Source of the DNA: Caulobacter flavus
GTDB lineage: Bacteria > Pseudomonadota > Alphaproteobacteria > Caulobacterales > Caulobacteraceae
Length of the DNA stretch: 64,000 nucleotides
Reading direction: 5' to 3'
Assembly (NCBI RefSeq): GCF_003722335.1
Contig: NZ_CP026100.1
Coordinates: 4,996,001-5,060,000 of the forward strand
The notes beneath the pieces are model-generated. The model ran no database searches, was not told where the DNA came from, and saw only the letters and a program-made list of their open reading frames with translations. Positions 46,181 to 54,466 of the stretch are shown here, piece after piece. Every line of letters begins with the position of its first letter. The first letter of the stretch is position 1. Both the position numbers and the translations under genes were made by a program.

Positions 46181-47961
46181 CAGCGCGCGCCGGCCTTGGG
46201 CGCGGCCGCGCCGGCGGCGGGCTGAGCGGGCGGCAGGACCACGCCGTTCTGCGCGGCGTAGCGGTTCCAGGCCTCGACCAGCTCCTTCAGCTTGTCCGGC
46301 TGGCTGGACGCCAGGTCGACGGCTTCGGCCGGGTCGCTCTTGAGGTTGAATAGCTGCCAATTGGCCGGCAGCACCGCCTCGCGCGAATAGGCCGCCCCGC
46401 CCGGCGCCGAAGGCAGGTAGACCGCCTTCCACTCGCCCTGGCGCACGGCCCGGCGGAAGAACAGCTCCCAGGCCACCAGGTCCTGCGGACCGCGCACGAC
46501 GGCGTCGGGGCTGGCCAGCGCGGCCACCCACGAGCGGCCGATGGCCGGGGCCACGGCGCGGCCGCGATAGGTCTCCGGACGCTTCACGCCGGCCAGTTCC
46601 AGCACCGTGGCCTCGACGTCGGCCACGTGGGCCAGGGAGCCGACGATGCGGCCGTCGCCCTTGACGCCCGGTCCCTCGACGATGGCCGGCGTGTGGATGC
46701 CGCCCTCGGTGGTGTAGCCCTTGACCTGGCGGGTCGGTGCGGTGGCCGCCTGCGCCCAGCCAGGGCCGTAGCCCACGTGCGAGGAGCCCGCGCCCAGGTT
46801 GTCGAAGCTGTTGTCGACCGGCAGCGTCGCCAGCTTGGCCGGATCGGGCACGCCGCGGATGGTGTCGATGCGGCTGCCTTCCGCGCCATTGTCCGACAGG
46901 AAGACGATGACGGTGTTGTCGTACTGGCCCGAGGCCTTCAGCGCGGCGACCACCTTGCCGATGTTCTGGTCCATGCGATCGACCATGGCCGCATAGATCT
47001 CCATGCGGCGCGACTGGTCCTTCTTCTGCTCGGCGGTCAGCGAGCTCCAGGCCGGGGTGTCGACGAACGGATGCGGCTTGACGTCCTTGGCCACCAGGCC
47101 CAGCGCCTTCAGCCTGGCCAGCCGCTGGTCGCGCAGCGCCTCGTAGCCGGCGTCGTAGCGGCCCTTGTACTTGGCGATGGTCTCGGGCGGGGCCTGCAGC
47201 GGCCAGTGCGGCTCGGTGAAGGTCAGGTAGGCGAAGAACGGCCGGGCGTCGCCGGCGCCTTCGCGGATGAACTGGGCCATCTTGTCGCCGTAGAAGTCGG
47301 CCGAGTAGACGCCCTTGGGATAGGTCACCACCTTGCCGTCCTCGCGGAAGGTCGAGGCCGCGCCGGCGGCCCTGTAGGCCTCGGTCTGGTCTTCGCCGAA
47401 GTGGTTCTGAAGACCCTGCAGCAGGGCGTAGGAGCGCTCGAAGCCGCGCGCCGTCGGCGACTGGTCGTCGGTCAGGCCCAGGTGCCACTTGCCGGCCATC
47501 AGGGTGCGATAGCCGCTGTCGCGCAGCAGCTCGGCCGCGGTCACCGAGCGGTCGTTGAGATAGCCCTCGTAGCCCGGCCGGCCCTTCTGGCCAGGCGTCA
47601 GCACCTCGGCCATCGAACCCAGGCCCACCTGGTGGTTGTCCGAGCCCGTCATCAGCATCGAGCGCGTCGGCGAGCAGGTCGGGGCGGTATGGAAACCCGA
47701 CAGCCGCACGCCGCCCTTGGCCAGGGCGTCGAGGTTGGGCGTCTCGATCTCGCCGCCGAAGGCTCCGAGATCAGAATAGCCCAAGTCATCGGCGACGATG
47801 ATCAAGAAATTCGGACGCTTCTCGACCGCGCGGGTCGCGGCCGGAGCCGTAGGTTCCGCGGCGTGGGCGAGGCCGCCCGCCAGGCTGGTCGCGGCGATCA
47901 GGGCGCCGGCCAGGAGCCGCCCACGAAGGGTGGTCCGCAGGGTCGTGTGATGGGTCTTCAT
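46180..47961 (-). CDS. Arylsulfatase with Cys-type active site
   Basis: A 593-residue secreted sulfatase. The signal peptide ends near AHAAE. The metal site begins with VADDLGYSDLG (Asp58, Asp59), the modified residue is Cys96 in CSPTR (96-100) followed by LMTG, and GKWHLG and SDNGAEG complete the centre. It hydrolyses sulfate esters once Cys96 is converted to formylglycine by the neighbouring enzyme. A long C-terminal subdomain (about 470-593) is present. In this setting its likely substrate is a sulfated glycan. Confidence 0.92.
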   Translation of the reverse strand: MKTHHTTLRTTLRGRLLAGALIAATSLAGGLAHAAEPTAPAATRAVEKRPNFLIIVADDLGYSDLGAFGGEIETPNLDALAKGGVRLSGFHTAPTCSPTRSMLMTGSDNHQVGLGSMAEVLTPGQKGRPGYEGYLNDRSVTAAELLRDSGYRTLMAGKWHLGLTDDQSPTARGFERSYALLQGLQNHFGEDQTEAYRAAGAASTFREDGKVVTYPKGVYSADFYGDKMAQFIREGAGDARPFFAYLTFTEPHWPLQAPPETIAKYKGRYDAGYEALRDQRLARLKALGLVAKDVKPHPFVDTPAWSSLTAEQKKDQSRRMEIYAAMVDRMDQNIGKVVAALKASGQYDNTVIVFLSDNGAEGSRIDTIRGVPDPAKLATLPVDNSFDNLGAGSSHVGYGPGWAQAATAPTRQVKGYTTEGGIHTPAIVEGPGVKGDGRIVGSLAHVADVEATVLELAGVKRPETYRGRAVAPAIGRSWVAALASPDAVVRGPQDLVAWELFFRRAVRQGEWKAVYLPSAPGGAAYSREAVLPANWQLFNLKSDPAEAVDLASSQPDKLKELVEAWNRYAAQNGVVLPPAQPAAGAAAPKAGAR

Positions 47962-48188
47962 GACGCTTTCCCTCGTGTTCTTCCTTCCCCCTAAGGCCTG
48001 CGACGCCGAGCGCTCTTACGACAATTTCGAAACGCCCTGTTGAGAATTTCTGCAATGCCGATCGGAGTAGTTGGGTTTTAAAGCTCGCCCCACACCGCAA
48101 CGACGACGCATACGGCGAAGGGCCCGCCGACGCGTCGAACAAGGTCGTTTTCTGCGGTTGTTCTTGCTGTCTATGGGGGCTCCTCGCG

Positions 48189-50624
48189 ATGTCGGGCGTA
48201 CTCGTTTCTATCCACCAGGCGAATACTCGCCGTGACTACAACCACGGCGTGACGCTGCGCCGCCTGGCCTTGGCCGCCTCGTGCGTCGCCCTGCTGGCCG
48301 GCGCCGCGCCCGCCCTCGCCGCCGAAACGCCCGCTGAGCCGTCGACGGCGACCGACGACGCCGTGGGCCTGGACGCCGTGGTCGTCACCGCCCGCCGCCG
48401 CGACGAGGACGCCCAGACCGTGCCCGTGGCCGTCTCGGCCTTCGGCGGCGCCCAGCTGGAAGCCGCCCGCGCCTTCAACGTCCGCGACCTGCAGACCCTG
48501 TCGCCCAGCCTGTCGGTCAGCGTCACCAACCCGCGCAACACCAGCATCAACATCCGGGGCCTGGGCAACAACGTCTCGGTCTATAACGACGGCCTGCAGT
48601 CGGCGGTCGGCGTCTATCTGGACCAGGTGTATCTGGGCCGTCCGGGCCAGGCGGTGTTCGACCTGGCCGACCTCGACTCCGTGCAGGTGCTGCGCGGCCC
48701 GCAGGGCACGCTGTTCGGCAAGAACACCTCGGCCGGCGCCCTGGTCATCGCCACCAAGGAGCCGAAGTTCACGCCGGAACTCTCCGCCGATGTCACCGGC
48801 GGCAACTACGACTACTTCCAGGCCCACCTGATCGCCTCGGGCCCGATCGCCGAGGACAAGCTGGCCTACCGCGTGTCGCTGGCCAACACCCAGCGCGGCG
48901 GCTACATGACCAACGTCTACGACGGGTCGAAAACCCAGGACTATCACGACTTCGGCGGCCGGGTTCAGTTCCTGCTGACGCCCAACGAGCAGCTCAGCAT
49001 CAAGTTGTCGGGCGACTACGGCCAGCAATACTCCAACACCGCCGCCAGCGTCCTGACCGGCCTGTTCACCAACTACGCCGACAGCGGCGCGGCCTATCCG
49101 AACGGCTATCTGGCCCGCGCCGCGCGCGTCGGCTTCACGCCGCCGCCGATCGATCCAGAGGCGCGGCGCGTCTCGGTCAACACCAAGAACAGCTATTTCG
49201 AGACCCACGGCGGCGTTTCGGCGATCGTCGACTACAAGCTGGCCGACGCCACCATCACCTCGGTCACCGCCTGGCGCGGCTGGCACTGGCGGCCGCACAA
49301 CGACGCCGACGGCACGACGGTCTCGGCGATCATCGACGCCCACCAGGACAACGACCAGCAGCAGTTCAGCCAGGAACTGCGGATCCGCTCGGAAGGCGAC
49401 CGCAAGCTCGATTACGTGGCCGGCCTCTACTACTTCTGGCAGGATCTCGAGGCCGAGGCGGTCAACTATTACGGCCCGGCGGCGGCCGACTGGCTGCTGG
49501 CCCCGGCGGCGGCCTCGGCCACGGTGCGGGCGGCGGCGCTGAACAACTACTCGATCGTCAGCCACTCCAGCCCCGAGACCACCAGCGCGGCGGCGTTCGC
49601 GCAAGGCACCTGGCACGTCACCGACCGCTTCGATGTCACCGGCGGCCTGCGCTATACCTACGAGAAGATGACCGGCTGGTTCGACCAGACGGCCTGGGGG
49701 GCCGACCTGTCGGGCCTTTCCGCCGCCGACCAGGCCACGGCGATGGCGCTGCGCGCCCGCTTCGGCGCGGCCAACAAGTTCGCGTCGAAGACCTCCGGCG
49801 ACAGCCTGACGGGCAACCTCACCCTGGCCTACACCTTCGACGGCGGGCAGCTCGTCTATGCGACCTACGCCCGGGGCTACAAGGCCGGCGGCCTGAACCT
49901 GTCGAACATCAACACCTCCGGCGCCAACGCCGTCGATCCGGTCATCGATCCCGAGACCATCGACGCCTACGAGGCCGGACTGAAGAGCACCTGGTTCGAC
50001 CGTCGCCTGACCGCCAACCTGGCTCTATTCTGGACGAAGGACGACGGATACCAGACCACGGCCGTCAACCTGATCAACAACGCCAGCTACCTGACCAACG
50101 CCGGCAGCGTGCGCAGCCGCGGCGTCGAGCTGGACCTGCGGGCCGCGCCGATCCAGGGCCTGACCCTCTACGGTTCGACCACCTACAACGACGCCAGCTA
50201 CACCAGCTACGAACAGGCCGCCTGCCCGATCGAGATCCAGCTGGCGACCTACTGCAACCTCACCGGCCGCCGCCTGCCCGGCGCGTCGCTGTGGGCCGCC
50301 TCGACCGGCGGCGAGTATCGCCGGGCCGCCGGAACCTGGCGCGGCGACGGCCTGACCGCCTATGCCGGCTACGACGCCAGCTACAAGTCGTCCTACTACA
50401 CCTCCGCCTCGAACTCGGAATACTCGAAGATCAAGGGCTACACCCTGCTGAACCTGCGGGCCGGCATCGGCGCCGAGGACGGCAGCTGGGACCTGCAGGT
50501 CTGGGGCCGCAACGTCTTCGACAAGCTCTACTACCTGTCGCTCGGCGCGGGGAACACCGGCGCCATCACCGGCACGCTCGGCGATCCGCGCACCTTCGGC
50601 GTCACCCTGCGCGTGCGCCGCTAG
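48189..50624 (+). CDS. TonB-dependent receptor
   Basis: An 811-residue outer-membrane transporter. The signal region ends near ALAAE (about 43), a TonB box lies at AVVVTARRR, the plug domain includes INIRGLGNNVSVYNDG and VQVLRGPQGTLFGKNTSAG, and the barrel ends in FGVTLRVRR. It resembles Caulobacter receptors of the iron- or carbohydrate-type, and its place between a sulfatase and a fucosidase pathway suggests oligosaccharide uptake. The start is either ATG 48189 or GTG 48249; the latter gives the shorter, cleaner signal peptide. A strong terminator follows. Confidence 0.9.
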   Translation: MSGVLVSIHQANTRRDYNHGVTLRRLALAASCVALLAGAAPALAAETPAEPSTATDDAVGLDAVVVTARRRDEDAQTVPVAVSAFGGAQLEAARAFNVRDLQTLSPSLSVSVTNPRNTSINIRGLGNNVSVYNDGLQSAVGVYLDQVYLGRPGQAVFDLADLDSVQVLRGPQGTLFGKNTSAGALVIATKEPKFTPELSADVTGGNYDYFQAHLIASGPIAEDKLAYRVSLANTQRGGYMTNVYDGSKTQDYHDFGGRVQFLLTPNEQLSIKLSGDYGQQYSNTAASVLTGLFTNYADSGAAYPNGYLARAARVGFTPPPIDPEARRVSVNTKNSYFETHGGVSAIVDYKLADATITSVTAWRGWHWRPHNDADGTTVSAIIDAHQDNDQQQFSQELRIRSEGDRKLDYVAGLYYFWQDLEAEAVNYYGPAAADWLLAPAAASATVRAAALNNYSIVSHSSPETTSAAAFAQGTWHVTDRFDVTGGLRYTYEKMTGWFDQTAWGADLSGLSAADQATAMALRARFGAANKFASKTSGDSLTGNLTLAYTFDGGQLVYATYARGYKAGGLNLSNINTSGANAVDPVIDPETIDAYEAGLKSTWFDRRLTANLALFWTKDDGYQTTAVNLINNASYLTNAGSVRSRGVELDLRAAPIQGLTLYGSTTYNDASYTSYEQAACPIEIQLATYCNLTGRRLPGASLWAASTGGEYRRAAGTWRGDGLTAYAGYDASYKSSYYTSASNSEYSKIKGYTLLNLRAGIGAEDGSWDLQVWGRNVFDKLYYLSLGAGNTGAITGTLGDPRTFGVTLRVRR

Positions 50625-50651
50625 CCCCTCCTTCTCCGGCTTCTCCTGACT

Positions 50652-50678
50652 GGGCCCGCTTCACGGCGGGCCCTTTTT
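50652..50678 (+). terminator. Rho-independent terminator after the TonB-dependent receptor
   Basis: GGGCCCGC (50652-50659) and GCGGGCCC (50666-50673) form an 8-bp stem with a short loop, then five T residues. Confidence 0.92.
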
Positions 50679-50773
50679 CTTTGCCCGGACAGCTGCGCTT
50701 GATGCCTGCCGCATTGACTCGCGTGACCAGCGATGGAATTTTACCAGCAACATCGATTTTATAAATAAACGGG

Positions 50774-51805
50774 ATGGGAACGCGGATGGACGTCGCCGCA
50801 GAGCGATCGCAGATCCTGGCGCGACTGCCGCGGCTGGGCTTCGGCGGCGCGGCCGTGGGCAACCTCTACGCGCCCGTGCCCGACACTCAGGCCCGCGCGG
50901 TGATCGACGCCGCCCTCGCCGCCGGCGTCGCCTATTTCGACACCGCCCCGCACTACGGCTTCGGTCTCAGCGAAACCCGCCTGGGCCAAGCCTTGGCCGG
51001 CCGCGACGTCGCCGTCTCCACCAAGGTCGGCCGCCGTCTCGAACCTATCCAGACCGACGAGCGCGAGCGCCACGGCTTCGTCGACGCCGCCCCGTTCGAG
51101 CCGGTGTTCGACTATTCCTACGACGGCGTCATGCGGTCGTTCGAGGACAGCCTGCGCCGCTTGGGCCGCGACCGCGTCGACATCCTGCTGGCCCACGACC
51201 TGGGCCGCGACACCCATGGCGAAGCGCATGCCGACCACATGCGCGACTTCCTCGAAGGCGGCTACCACGCCATGCGCGAGCTGAAGGACGCGGGCGCGGT
51301 GGGCGCCATCGGGCTGGGCGTCAACGAACAGGCCGTCTGCGACGAGGCGCTGGACCATGTCGACCTCGACGTCTTCCTGCTGGCCGGCCGCTACACCCTG
51401 CTGGAGCAGACCGCGCTGGACGGCTTCCTGCCGCGCTGCCTAAAGCGGAACGTGAGGATCATCGTCGGCGGGCCGTTCAACTCCGGCGCCCTGGTCGAGC
51501 CGCCCGGCGGCGGGCCGATCCACTACAACTACGCCCCCGCCGGCGCCGAGATCGTCGCGCGGGTGGAAAGCCTGCGCCGGGTCTGCGCCGCCCATGGCGT
51601 TCCGCTGGCGGCCGCCGCCCTGCAGTTTCCCCTCGCCCATCCGGCCGTGGCCAGCGTCATTCCCGGCATGGCCAGCCCGGCTCAGGTCGCCGACGCGATC
51701 GCCTGGATGGAGACCCCGATCCCCGCGCCCCTGTGGGAAGACCTGCGCGTCGAGGGCCTGCTGCACCCCGACGCCCCCGTCCCGTCGACGCGAGCCGCCG
51801 CGTGA
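50774..51805 (+). CDS. Aldo/keto reductase, L-fucose (D-threo-aldose) dehydrogenase type
   Basis: A 343-residue NAD(P)-dependent aldo/keto reductase. The catalytic tetrad is visible as Asp56 and Tyr61 in YFDTAPHYG, Lys in VSTKVGRR and His in LLAHDLG. The LGFGGAAVGNLY opening fits the D-threo-aldose 1-dehydrogenase group, which oxidises L-fucose to L-fuconolactone. It opens a tightly packed plus-strand operon of fucose genes. The next gene overlaps by GTGA. An AT-rich stretch containing TTTATAAA lies just before it. Confidence 0.82.
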   Translation: MGTRMDVAAERSQILARLPRLGFGGAAVGNLYAPVPDTQARAVIDAALAAGVAYFDTAPHYGFGLSETRLGQALAGRDVAVSTKVGRRLEPIQTDERERHGFVDAAPFEPVFDYSYDGVMRSFEDSLRRLGRDRVDILLAHDLGRDTHGEAHADHMRDFLEGGYHAMRELKDAGAVGAIGLGVNEQAVCDEALDHVDLDVFLLAGRYTLLEQTALDGFLPRCLKRNVRIIVGGPFNSGALVEPPGGGPIHYNYAPAGAEIVARVESLRRVCAAHGVPLAAAALQFPLAHPAVASVIPGMASPAQVADAIAWMETPIPAPLWEDLRVEGLLHPDAPVPSTRAAA

Positions 51806-52107
51806 AGCCGATCCTGCTGCATCCGGACGACAACGTCCTCGTGCTGGCGCAGGCGATCCACGCCGGCCAGACGATCGAGATCGACGGCGCCGCCCTGGCC
51901 GCGCCGCACGACGTCGCCGTCGGCCACAAGATCGCCCGCCATGCGCTCTCCGTCGGCGACAAGGTGCTGAAGTACGGCGCGCCGATCGGCTCTATGACCG
52001 CCCCCGCCGCCCCCGGCGGGCACGTCCACATGCACAACATGAAGAGCGACTACATCGCCAGCCACACCCGCCAGGCCACCGGCCAGACCACGGGGGAACC
52101 ATCGTGA
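51802..52107 (+). CDS. UxaA-type dehydratase, small (N-terminal, SAF) subunit
   Basis: A 101-residue protein equal to the N-terminal SAF domain of altronate dehydratase UxaA: KPILLHPDDNVLVLAQ, then HDVAVGHKIARHAL and GHVHMHNMKSDY. It is encoded apart from the large subunit, as in the fucose locus of Campylobacter jejuni. Together the two subunits should dehydrate L-fuconate to 2-keto-3-deoxy-L-fuconate. GTG start, overlapping the previous stop, and its own stop overlaps the next GTG. Confidence 0.85.
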   Translation: MKPILLHPDDNVLVLAQAIHAGQTIEIDGAALAAPHDVAVGHKIARHALSVGDKVLKYGAPIGSMTAPAAPGGHVHMHNMKSDYIASHTRQATGQTTGEPS

Positions 52108-53312
52108 GCGGGCTCACCGGATTTCTCCGCGCCGACGGCCGCAAGGGCATTCGGAACGTCGTGGCGGTGGCCTATCTGGTCGAGTGCGCTCACCACGTGG
52201 CCCGCACGATCGTGACGAAGAGCGACGATGCCGACGTCCACCTGATCGGCTTTCCCGGCTGCTATCCCAACGCCTATGCGCTGAAGGTCATGCAGGCCAT
52301 CGGCACGCATCCCAACATCGGCGGCGTGCTGCTGATCTCGCTGGGCTGCGAGAGCTTCAACCGCGAGGCCCTGCGCGCGGCCATCGCCGCCAGCGGCCGC
52401 CCGGTCGAGGTGCTGGTCATCCAGGAGAGCGGCGGCACCGCCGAAACCGTCCGCAAGGGCGCCCTGGCCGTCGCCCGCCTGAAGGCCGTCGCCGACCAGA
52501 CCCCGCGCGCTCCCATGGACGTCTCCGAACTGGTGATCGGCACCATCTGCGGCGGCTCGGACGGCACTAGCGGCATCACCGCCAACCCCGCCGTCGGCCG
52601 GGCCTTCGACCGCCTCGGCGCAGCCGGCGCGGCCTGCGTCTTCGAGGAGACCGGCGAGCTGGTCGGCTGCGAGACGATCATGGCCGACCGCGCGATCACG
52701 CCGGAACTCGGCCGTGAACTGGAGGCCAGCGTCCGCAAGGCCGAGGCCTACTACACCGTCATGGGCTACGGCAGCTTCGCGCCCGGCAACGCCGAGGGCG
52801 GCCTGACGACCCAGGAAGAGAAGTCGATGGGGGCCTATTCGAAGTCGGGCTCGGCCCCGATCGTCGGCATCCTCAAGCCCGGCGACCAGCCGGTCAGCGG
52901 CGGCCTCTACCTGCTGGACGTGGTGCCCGACGGCGAGGTGCGGTTCGGCTTTCCCAACATCTCCGACAACGCCGAGATCGTCGAGCTGATAGCCTGCGGC
53001 GCGCACCTGACCCTGTTCACCACCGGGCGCGGCTCGGTCGTCGGCTCGGCCGTCTCGCCAGTGATCAAGGTCTGCGCCAACCCCGAGACCTACCGCAAGC
53101 TGTCGGGCGACATGGATGTCGACGCCGGCCGGATCATGGAAGGGCGCGGCACGCTCGACGAGGTCGGCGACGAGATCTTCGACCTGGTCCTGGCCGTGGC
53201 CGGCGGCCAGCGGACGGTGTCCGAGGCGCTGGGCCACCAGGAATTCATCCTCACCTACAAGGCCTTCGACCCGATCGGTCCGGCCTGCCTGCCGCTGCGG
53301 CGCGTGAGTTAA
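52104..53312 (+). CDS. UxaA-type dehydratase, large (C-terminal) subunit
   Basis: A 402-residue protein matching the C-terminal catalytic part of altronate/galactarate-type dehydratases. Visible blocks are GYxRxDGRKGIRN-like GFLRADGRKGIRNVVAV, LGCESFN, QESGGTAETVRKG, GTICGGSDGTSGITANPAVG, FEETGELVGCE and GSAVSPVIKVCANP, with conserved cysteines that may bind iron. It pairs with the small subunit encoded just upstream. Given the neighbours, L-fuconate is the most likely substrate; altronate is the family alternative. Confidence 0.85.
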   Translation: MSGLTGFLRADGRKGIRNVVAVAYLVECAHHVARTIVTKSDDADVHLIGFPGCYPNAYALKVMQAIGTHPNIGGVLLISLGCESFNREALRAAIAASGRPVEVLVIQESGGTAETVRKGALAVARLKAVADQTPRAPMDVSELVIGTICGGSDGTSGITANPAVGRAFDRLGAAGAACVFEETGELVGCETIMADRAITPELGRELEASVRKAEAYYTVMGYGSFAPGNAEGGLTTQEEKSMGAYSKSGSAPIVGILKPGDQPVSGGLYLLDVVPDGEVRFGFPNISDNAEIVELIACGAHLTLFTTGRGSVVGSAVSPVIKVCANPETYRKLSGDMDVDAGRIMEGRGTLDEVGDEIFDLVLAVAGGQRTVSEALGHQEFILTYKAFDPIGPACLPLRRVS

Positions 53313-53322
53313 GGGGCGCATC

Positions 53323-54051
53323 ATGGGACGACTTTCGGGCAAGACGGCGCTGGTCACGGCGGCCGCCCAAGGCATCGGTAAGGCCAGCGCCGAGCTCTTC
53401 GCCCGCGAAGGCGCGCGGGTGATCGCCACCGACCTCAACGAAGGCCTGCTGGCCGGCGTCGAAGGCTGCGAGGGCCGCAGGCTGGACGTGCTGGACCCGG
53501 ACGCGATCACCGCCCTGGCCGCCGAACTGGGTGCGATCGACGTCCTGTTCAACTGCGCCGGCTATGTCCATGCCGGCACCATCCTCGACTGCGACGAGCG
53601 GGCCTGGGCGCTGTCCAACGACCTCAACGTCACGGCCCAGTACCGCGCCATCCGCGCCTTTCTTCCGGCCATGCTGGCGGCCGGCGGCGGCTCGATCGTC
53701 AACATGGCCTCGGTGGCCAGCTCGATCAAAGGCGTGCCCAACCGCTTCGCCTACGGCGCCACCAAGGCCGCGGTGATCGGCCTGACCAAGGCCGTGGCCG
53801 CCGACTTCGTGGGCCAGGGCGTGCGCTGCAACGCCATCTGCCCGGGCACCGTCGACACCCCGTCCCTGAACCAGCGCCTGGCCGACACCGGCGACTACGA
53901 GGCCGCCCACAAGGCCTTCACCGCCCGCCAGCCGATGGGCCGGCTGGGCAAGCCCGAGGAACTGGCCCAGCTGGCGCTGTATCTGGCCAGCGACGAGTCG
54001 GCCTTCACGACCGGCCAGATTCACATAATCGACGGCGGCTGGATCAACTGA
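53323..54051 (+). CDS. SDR-family 2-keto-3-deoxy-L-fuconate dehydrogenase candidate
   Basis: A 242-residue short-chain dehydrogenase. The cofactor motif TAAAQGIGKA is at 12-21, NCAG at 77-80, and the catalytic triad is Ser130, Tyr144 and Lys148. In the non-phosphorylating fucose pathway an SDR oxidises 2-keto-3-deoxy-L-fuconate to the 2,4-diketo acid; the position between the dehydratase and mutarotase genes supports this. Spacing is ten bases from the dehydratase and two from the next gene. Confidence 0.82.
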   Translation: MGRLSGKTALVTAAAQGIGKASAELFAREGARVIATDLNEGLLAGVEGCEGRRLDVLDPDAITALAAELGAIDVLFNCAGYVHAGTILDCDERAWALSNDLNVTAQYRAIRAFLPAMLAAGGGSIVNMASVASSIKGVPNRFAYGATKAAVIGLTKAVAADFVGQGVRCNAICPGTVDTPSLNQRLADTGDYEAAHKAFTARQPMGRLGKPEELAQLALYLASDESAFTTGQIHIIDGGWIN

Positions 54052-54053
54052 CC

Positions 54054-54398
54054 ATGCGCCGCTGCCTGGCCCTCGACCTGAAGGACGACGCCGAGCTGAT
54101 CGCCCGCTACGAGGCCTGGCATCGCCCAGGCGCGGTTCCGCAAGCCGTGGTGCGCTCGATCCGAGAGGCTGGCATCCTCGAGATGGAGATCTGGCGCGTC
54201 GAGGACCGCCTGTTCATGGTCGTCGAGGCGGGCCCCGACTTCTCGCCGCAGGCCAAGGCGGCCGCCGACATGGCCTCGCGCGACGTGCGGGCCTGGGAGC
54301 GGCTGATGTCGGCCTTCCAGAAGCCGCTGACCGGCGCGGCTCCCGACGAGAAATGGCGCGACATGCGCCGGATCTTCGCCCTTTCCGAGCAGCCCTGA
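54054..54398 (+). CDS. L-rhamnose/L-fucose mutarotase (DUF718)
   Basis: A 114-residue protein of the RhaM/DUF718 family, which interconverts the anomers of 6-deoxy-sugars. Conserved pieces are CLALDLKDDAELIARYEAWH with the catalytic His, GILEMEIWRVEDRLFMVVE and WERLMSAFQ. It lies in the fucose operon, so L-fucose is the likely sugar. An anomer-specific dehydrogenase would benefit from such an enzyme. Confidence 0.88.
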   Translation: MRRCLALDLKDDAELIARYEAWHRPGAVPQAVVRSIREAGILEMEIWRVEDRLFMVVEAGPDFSPQAKAAADMASRDVRAWERLMSAFQKPLTGAAPDEKWRDMRRIFALSEQP

Positions 54399-54466
54399 GC
54401 CTTCGGGCCGCTCTCTTTCCCGACACCACGATTGTTTTCGCTTTCAGAACGAGGCACGGCGACAAG

